A stretch of 64,000 nucleotides of DNA. Origin: CAXSEF01 sp964236535. Its GTDB lineage: Bacteria > Pseudomonadota > Alphaproteobacteria > Acetobacterales > Acetobacteraceae. Every line of letters begins with the position of its first letter. Position 1 is the stretch's first letter. The position numbers were made by a program, and so were the translations under genes. Below, one piece after another: positions 59,953 through 64,000 of the stretch. Under the pieces are notes generated by a model that saw nothing but the letters and a program-made list of their open reading frames with translations, did no database searches and had not been told where the DNA came from. Location of the stretch: the NCBI GenBank assembly GCA_964236535.1, contig CAXSEF010000002.1, positions 79,784 to 143,783 on the forward strand, given 5' to 3'.

Positions 59953-60579
59953 ATGCCGCTGGTGATTACCGTCGCCCAGCAGAAAGGCGGCGCCGGCAAG
60001 ACCATGCTGGCCGCCAATCTCGCCGCCGCCTGGGCCGCCACGCGGCGCGTCGGCGTGCTCGACATCGACCCGCAGCGCTCCCTCGCACGCTGGCACGCGT
60101 TGCGGGCCGCCAATCCGGCGCTGCGTCCGATCGCCTGCAGCGACGCCGCAGGATGGAAGCTTGCCAACGAACTCGACCGCATGGCCCGCAGCAGCGACAT
60201 CGTCCTTGTCGACAGTGCGCCGCACATGGACATGGACGCGCGCCGTGCCATCCGCGCCGCAAGCCTGGTGCTGGTTCCGGTGCAGCCCGCCCTGCCGGAC
60301 CTCTGGGCCGCCGAGGCCACCGTGGCACTCGCGCAGGCCGAGCAGCGGCCGGTGCGGCTGCTGATGAACCGCGCCCCTGCCCGCTCCCGCCTGCGCGCCA
60401 CCGTCGAAGCCGAGGCGCAGCATCGCGGCTGGGCGTTGCTGCCGACGCCGCTCGCAAGCCGCAGCGCCTATGCGACGGCCTTCGCGCAGGGTATGGGCGT
60501 CACCGAATCAGGCCCGCGCTCGCCCGCAACGGCCGAGCTGCTGGCGCTGGTCGCCGCCATCGAGGAGATCCTGTCGTGA
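59953..60579 (+). CDS. ParA/MinD-like P-loop ATPase
   Basis: The 208-residue protein is a deviant Walker A ATPase of the ParA type: ITVAQQKGGAGKTMLAANLA, LDIDPQRSLARW (switch I) and IVLVDSAPHMDMDARRAIRA (Walker B). It lacks an N-terminal DNA-binding helix-turn-helix and no parB gene or parS site is nearby. It is therefore an orphan positioning or dosage ATPase rather than a chromosome-segregation ParA. Its stop overlaps the GTG of the CopD-like gene (GTGA), which indicates joint translation. Confidence 0.9.
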   Translation: MPLVITVAQQKGGAGKTMLAANLAAAWAATRRVGVLDIDPQRSLARWHALRAANPALRPIACSDAAGWKLANELDRMARSSDIVLVDSAPHMDMDARRAIRAASLVLVPVQPALPDLWAAEATVALAQAEQRPVRLLMNRAPARSRLRATVEAEAQHRGWALLPTPLASRSAYATAFAQGMGVTESGPRSPATAELLALVAAIEEILS

Positions 60580-61037
60580 CCCTGTCCTCGCCAATCCTGT
60601 GGGACTTCGTGCTCGCCGTCCACCTGCTCGCGATCACCGCCTGGGTGGGCGGCATGGCCTACGCCCTGCTGGTGGTGCGCCCGGCGCTCGCCGTGCTCGA
60701 CGCGGCACCGCGGATGCAGCTGCACCTGCTCACGCTGAAGCGCTTCTTCCTGATCGTCTGGCATGCAATGCCGCTGACCATCCTCTCGGCCTACGCCATG
60801 GTCTTCGGGGTATACGGCGGCTTCGCCCACCTGCACTGGAGCATCAACGTGATGAACCTGCTCGGTCTGGTGATGGCAGGGCTGTTCCTGTTCCTGTTCT
60901 TCGGCCCCTACCGCAAGCTGCGCCGCGCCATCCGCCCCAGTGCGGAGTTGCTGAGCCGCGTGCGAAGCCTGGTCACGGTCAGCCTCGCGCTCGGCATCGT
61001 GGTCATTGTGGTGGCCTCGATGGGGCACCAGTGGTAG
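60576..61037 (+). CDS. CopD-like integral membrane protein
   Basis: The 153-residue protein has four predicted helices: LWDFVLAVHLLAITAWVGGM, FFLIVWHAMPLTILSAYAMV, HLHWSINVMNLLGLVMAGLF and SLVTVSLALGIVVIVVASMG. His residues in helix 1 (AVHLL) and helix 2 (VWHAM) fit metal or haem ligation as in the CopD/HemJ-like group. The function may be copper uptake or haem handling and cannot be decided here. It is coupled to the ParA-like gene by GTGA. Confidence 0.8.
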   Translation: MTLSSPILWDFVLAVHLLAITAWVGGMAYALLVVRPALAVLDAAPRMQLHLLTLKRFFLIVWHAMPLTILSAYAMVFGVYGGFAHLHWSINVMNLLGLVMAGLFLFLFFGPYRKLRRAIRPSAELLSRVRSLVTVSLALGIVVIVVASMGHQW

Positions 61038-61044
61038 CGGGCTG

Positions 61045-61235
61045 AACTCGGGCCAGCGGCCCCGGATGTTGACCTCTAAGCCAAGCAAGGCCGGATTTTC
61101 CTTCCGCCCAGAACCGGCAAAGGCCAGGAGCCTTTGGAGACCCTTCTCTTGAATAAATGGATTCCAGAGGCTCGGCCTCTGGCGAAGCCCAGAGGCAGAG
61201 CCTCTGGCCTTGCTTGCCGGGCTGGTCCAGACACG
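61045..61235 (+). mobile_element. MITE-like repeat, copy R19
   Basis: The left end GGGCCAGCGGCCCCGGATG is followed by TTGACCTCTAAGCC. The modules are GCAAGGCCGGATTTTCCTTC, ATGGATTCCAGAGGCTCGGC with CCAGAGGC-TCG-GCCTCTGG, the AGA-loop hairpin CCAGAGGC/GCCTCTGG, and a degenerate right end near 61225. The copy separates the CopD-like gene from convergent bioA. Confidence 0.8.
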
Positions 61236-61282
61236 CCAGGGCGAGCGACGTTAGGCCATCTCCCAAACCGCACAGCCGATCA

Positions 61283-62602
61283 TCAAGGGACGGCCGAATG
61301 CAATACCCCAGCGGCTGCGGGCAAGTCCGCCGCCGCGGTTGTCAGAACCCGGCGCACCGCGGCGGTAAGCTGTGCCAGCTCACCTTCGGTCACGGTGAAC
61401 GCCGGCGTCAGGTAGACCACACGCCCGAACGGACGCAGCCACACCCCCTGCTCCACGAACGCCCGCCGCAACCAGCCCACATCCGGGGCCTCCAGCTCCA
61501 CCACCCCGACCGCGCCGAGCACGCGCACGTCGCGCACCCCCCGAATTTCGCGGCACGGCGCCAGGCCGTCCGAAAGCGCCTGCGAGATGTCGGCCACCTG
61601 CGCCAGCCTCGGCTCGGACCCGAACAGGTCCAGCGATGCCAGCGCCGCGGCACAGGCCAGGGGGTTTGCCATGAACGTCGGGCCGTGCATGAGCGCGCAT
61701 GTCGGGTCGTCGGACCAGAACGCAGCGAACACGTCCGACGTCGCCACCGTTGCCGCGAGCGGCAGCGTGCCCCCGGTTAGCGCCTTGGACAGCGTCACGA
61801 TGTCGGGCACCACCCCGGCCTGCGCGCAGGCGAACATCGCGCCGGTGCGGCCGAAACCGGTGAAGATCTCGTCGGCGATCAGCAGCACGCCGTGCCGGTC
61901 CGCGAGGCGGCGCAGCCGGCGCAGCACCTCGGACGGGTGGAACACCATGCCGCCTGCACCCTGCACCAGCGGCTCGACCAGGATCGCCGCGACCTCGTGC
62001 ACATGCCGGCCGAGCAGCGCGTCCAGCACAACCTCGGAGGCATCGTCGAGCGGCAGGTCCGCCAGCAGCTGCGCCGGCAGCACGCCGGCGAACCGGGCGT
62101 GCATGCCCGCCTCCGGGTCGCAGACCGACATCGTGGCGAAGGTGTCGCCGTGATAGCCGCCCCGGAACGAGACGAAGCGGGTGCGGCGCAGCCCGCGGTT
62201 GAGGCTGGCCTGGACCGCCATCTTCATTGCGACCTCCACCGCGACCGAGCCGGACTCGGTGAAGAACACCCGCTCCAGCCGCCGGACTCGGGTTTCCTGG
62301 TCTGCCTCCGCCAGACCGTGCGCATCCGCCAGCAGCGCCACCAGCCGCTCCGCCAGGGCGAGCGCCGGCTCGTGCACCAGGCCCGCGAACATGACGTGCG
62401 GCATCGCCGCGAGCTGACGCCGCACCGCGTCCGCGATATGCGGGTGATTGTAGCCGTGGCAGGCGGTCCACCACGAGGCGATGCCGTCGATCAGCACCCG
62501 CCCGTCCGCAAGCTCGATCCGCGCGCCGTCGGTGCGCGCGACGCGCAGCGGCGCTGGGTCGGTCTTCATCTGGGTGTACGGCAGCCAGAGATGGCCGCTC
62601 AC
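61283..62602 (-). CDS. bioA: Adenosylmethionine-8-amino-7-oxononanoate aminotransferase
   Basis: BioA makes 7,8-diaminopelargonate in biotin synthesis, using SAM as amino donor and PLP as cofactor. The 439-residue protein begins SGHLWLPYTQMKTDPAPLRV, the family N-terminus, so the GTG at 62602 is preferred over the shorter ATG start at MKTDPAP. The PLP motifs are VFFTESGSVAVEVAMKMAVQ, LLIADEIFTGFGRTGAMFA and DIVTLSKALTGGTLPLAATV with the catalytic Lys. The frame continues upstream into a repeat. It lies downstream of bioB on the same strand, separated by about 100 bases of repeat. Confidence 0.95.
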   Translation of the reverse strand: MSGHLWLPYTQMKTDPAPLRVARTDGARIELADGRVLIDGIASWWTACHGYNHPHIADAVRRQLAAMPHVMFAGLVHEPALALAERLVALLADAHGLAEADQETRVRRLERVFFTESGSVAVEVAMKMAVQASLNRGLRRTRFVSFRGGYHGDTFATMSVCDPEAGMHARFAGVLPAQLLADLPLDDASEVVLDALLGRHVHEVAAILVEPLVQGAGGMVFHPSEVLRRLRRLADRHGVLLIADEIFTGFGRTGAMFACAQAGVVPDIVTLSKALTGGTLPLAATVATSDVFAAFWSDDPTCALMHGPTFMANPLACAAALASLDLFGSEPRLAQVADISQALSDGLAPCREIRGVRDVRVLGAVGVVELEAPDVGWLRRAFVEQGVWLRPFGRVVYLTPAFTVTEGELAQLTAAVRRVLTTAAADLPAAAGVLHSAVP

Positions 62603-62695
62603 CGGCGGCGAAGGAAGCAAGGCCAGAACCTCTGCCTCCTGGCCCCGTTTGGGCCGCGAGGCCCCAGACCCTTTGTGTCCGCGTTCCACGGCAGC
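62603..62695 (-). repeat. Dispersed repeat between bioB and bioA
   Basis: The plus strand reads GAAGCAAGGCCAGAACCTCT, then a CTGGCCCC...GGGGCC stem and CCAGACCCTTTG. This is the R12-like double-hairpin subtype, eroded. It lies within the presumed bioBA transcript and could act as an RNA hairpin, but no U-tract follows. Confidence 0.6.
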
Positions 62696-62705
62696 CCGCC
62701 GCCGC

Positions 62706-63740
62706 TCACCCCGCGGCGACCGAGCGCATCCCTAGCCGCGCCAGCAGCGATGCGTCGCGGTCACCGCCGGGATTGGGCGTGGTCAGCAACCGGGCACCGC
62801 CGAAGATCGAGCTGGCGCCGGCCAGGAAACACAATGCCTGTGTCTCATCGCTCATGCCCTCGCGGCCGGCGGCAAGGCGGATCGTGGCGTGCGGCATCAG
62901 CACGCGCGCGGCCGCGACGATGCGCACGAAACGGATCGGGTCGGCATCGGCGCTGCTCGCGAGAGGGGTGCCCGCGACACGGACCAGCATGTTGATCGGC
63001 ACGCTCTCCGGGTGGCGCGGCAGGGTCGCGAGCGCGTGCAGCAGGCCGGCCTGAGCCTCCGCATCCTCGCCCATGCCAACGATGCCGCCGCAGCAGACGT
63101 GCACGCCGGCGTCGCGGACGTGGCCGAGCGTGTCGAGGCGATCCTGATAGACGCGCGTGGTGATGATGGCGCCGTAGTGCTCGGGCGAGGTGTCCAGGTT
63201 GTGGTTGTAGTAGTCGAGGCCGGACGCGGCGAGACGGCGGGCCTGACCGGCGCTCAGCATCCCCAGGGTGGCACAGCTCTCGATCCCGAGCGCGCGCACG
63301 CCCGCAACCATCTCGCAAACCTCGTCGATCTCGTGCTCCTTCGGCGAGCGCCAGGCGGCCCCCATGCAGAAACGGGTGGCACCGGCGTCCCGAGCCTGCC
63401 GCGCCGCGTCGAGCACCTGCGCCACCCGCATCAGCCGGCTTGCCGGGACACTCTGCTCGTGGCGGGCGCTCTGCGGGCAGTAGGCACAGTCCTCGGGGCA
63501 CCCGCCGGTCTTGATCGACAGCAGCGTGGCGATCTGCATCCGGGTCGGGTCGAAACGGGCACGGTGCACGAGCTGGGCGCGGAACATCAGCTCGGGGAAT
63601 GCCAGGTCGAGCAGCGCGCGCACCTCGGCACGCGTCCAGTCATGCCGCGGCGCCTTGCCCGGGACCGCGACGCTGCCAGAATCAGCCGCAGCCGGTGCCG
63701 GGCGAGAGTGCCGGAAGCCCGGCTGCATCAGGTTCGACAT
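62706..63740 (-). CDS. bioB: Biotin synthase
   Basis: BioB inserts sulfur into dethiobiotin by radical SAM chemistry. The 344-residue protein has the radical SAM cluster GGCPEDCAYCPQSARH (CxxxCxxC) near residue 80, the second-cluster block NHNLDTSPEHYGAIITTRVY and HVCCGGIVGMGEDAEAQAGL, and the C-terminal SIFGGARLLTTPNPGGDRDA. ATG 63740 opens an N-terminal extension of about 30 residues before the conserved DWTRAEVRALLDLAFPELMF. bioF and bioD are not in the window. No BirA/BioR site was identified upstream. Confidence 0.97.
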   Translation of the reverse strand: MSNLMQPGFRHSRPAPAAADSGSVAVPGKAPRHDWTRAEVRALLDLAFPELMFRAQLVHRARFDPTRMQIATLLSIKTGGCPEDCAYCPQSARHEQSVPASRLMRVAQVLDAARQARDAGATRFCMGAAWRSPKEHEIDEVCEMVAGVRALGIESCATLGMLSAGQARRLAASGLDYYNHNLDTSPEHYGAIITTRVYQDRLDTLGHVRDAGVHVCCGGIVGMGEDAEAQAGLLHALATLPRHPESVPINMLVRVAGTPLASSADADPIRFVRIVAAARVLMPHATIRLAAGREGMSDETQALCFLAGASSIFGGARLLTTPNPGGDRDASLLARLGMRSVAAG

Positions 63741-63844
63741 GCGGCATTTCTCCGTCTCGCGCGCTGTCGCGCCGCTTCGGTGTGACCAGCTTGGCGGCCG
63801 CAGGCAAGCACCGACCATGTCATCGCCCGATGTGCCGGTGGCTG

Positions 63845-63915
63845 CAAGCGAAGGCCAGGGCTCTGCCGTGGACCTGCCGGAGCCTACGGCCCCGGACCCG
63901 CACGTGAAAGAAACA
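63845..63915 (+). repeat. Dispersed repeat, double-hairpin subtype
   Basis: Modules are GCGAAGGCCAGGGCTCTGCC and GGAGCCTACGGCCCCGGACC, then CGCACGTGAAAG. Both stems carry mismatches, so it is an older copy of the subtype seen at R12. It lies upstream of bioB. Confidence 0.6.
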
Positions 63916-63925
63916 GTCTATAAAG

Positions 63926-64000
63926 TAATAGCAGCGGCCCTAAGCATTGACCTGTAAGCGCAGCAAGGCTGGGCTCTGCCCAGACCCGCCAAATGCTAGG
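63926..64000 (+). mobile_element. MITE-like repeat, left end, cut by the window edge
   Basis: The left terminus TAATAGCAGCGGCCCTAAGC is followed by ATTGACCTGTAAGCGCAGC, AAGGCTGGGCTCTGCCCAGA and CCCGCCAAATG. This matches R16 almost base for base over about 70 bp. The right half lies outside the window. Confidence 0.85.

Noticed and set aside
63915..63930. BioR operator upstream of bioB
   Set aside because: The TATAAAGTAATA sequence is not the expected TTATnnATAA palindrome and coincides with the repeat junction.
1..64000. tRNA or rRNA genes
   Set aside because: No TPsiC-like GGTTCGA motif with a foldable cloverleaf was found by eye; a covariance search was not possible.

Overview
The window is a high-GC chromosomal segment of an alphaproteobacterium. 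I infer Acetobacteraceae or a close Rhodospirillales relative from the near 70% GC, the run pyrB-pyrC-plsY-dprA-topA-rnr-S41 protease-rpmG, the cysteine-free ribosomal protein L33, and a type I exporter with a degenerate C39 domain. There is one 100-base run of N (31460-31559), so this is a scaffold. No tRNA, rRNA, CRISPR array, transposase or phage gene was found.

Layout. 0-5 kb: end of an HtrA-like protease, queG, an AT-rich island with a HEPN-like gene, then fumC with a ribbon-helix-helix gene. 5-17 kb: a minus-strand surface/secretion region with two glycosyltransferase genes (one a TPR-GT2-GT4 fusion), a protein with a possible ChW-like domain, a Sel1-repeat protein, and a HlyD/HlyB type I secretion pair. 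An RTX-like glycine-rich protein at 21.6-23.2 kb is a plausible substrate. 17-25 kb: acetyltransferase, zinc metallopeptidase, divergent aldo/keto reductase and TetR genes, and an ArsR-methyltransferase regulator behind a strong palindrome, followed by metH. 28.8-36.7 kb: small accessory genes, a DUF2442/DUF4160 pair, a GAF histidine kinase divergent from a Crp/Fnr regulator, cardiolipin synthase, a palindrome array, a nuclease-fold gene and a CDF transporter. 36.9-48.9 kb: the housekeeping run above. 49-61 kb: a broken glutathione S-transferase gene, a degenerate EAL protein, a tightly overlapping DUF3253-DUF1499-ABC operon, DoxX-like, recQ, an OmpA-like lipoprotein, a ClpP paralogue, nnr, and a ParA-like/CopD-like pair. 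61-64 kb: bioB and bioA.

The most distinctive feature is a dispersed intergenic repeat family with about 20 full or partial copies, in both orientations. Full copies are about 190-250 bp. They have imperfect terminal inverted repeats of about 27 bp (one end resembles ATACCAACGGGCCTTGAG, the other ends in ATTGACCTGTAAGC) and carry several perfect three-base-loop hairpins. The stems differ in sequence between copies but stay paired. One copy lies inside the glutathione S-transferase pseudogene, which shows the element boundaries. Others supply start codons (queG, the large glycosyltransferase) or stop codons (nnr, the Crp gene, the large glycosyltransferase). I read this as a MITE-like non-autonomous element family that has become part of gene ends.

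The glycosyltransferases, Sel1 protein, type I exporter and RTX-like protein may together make and export a modified surface protein. That link rests on proximity only.
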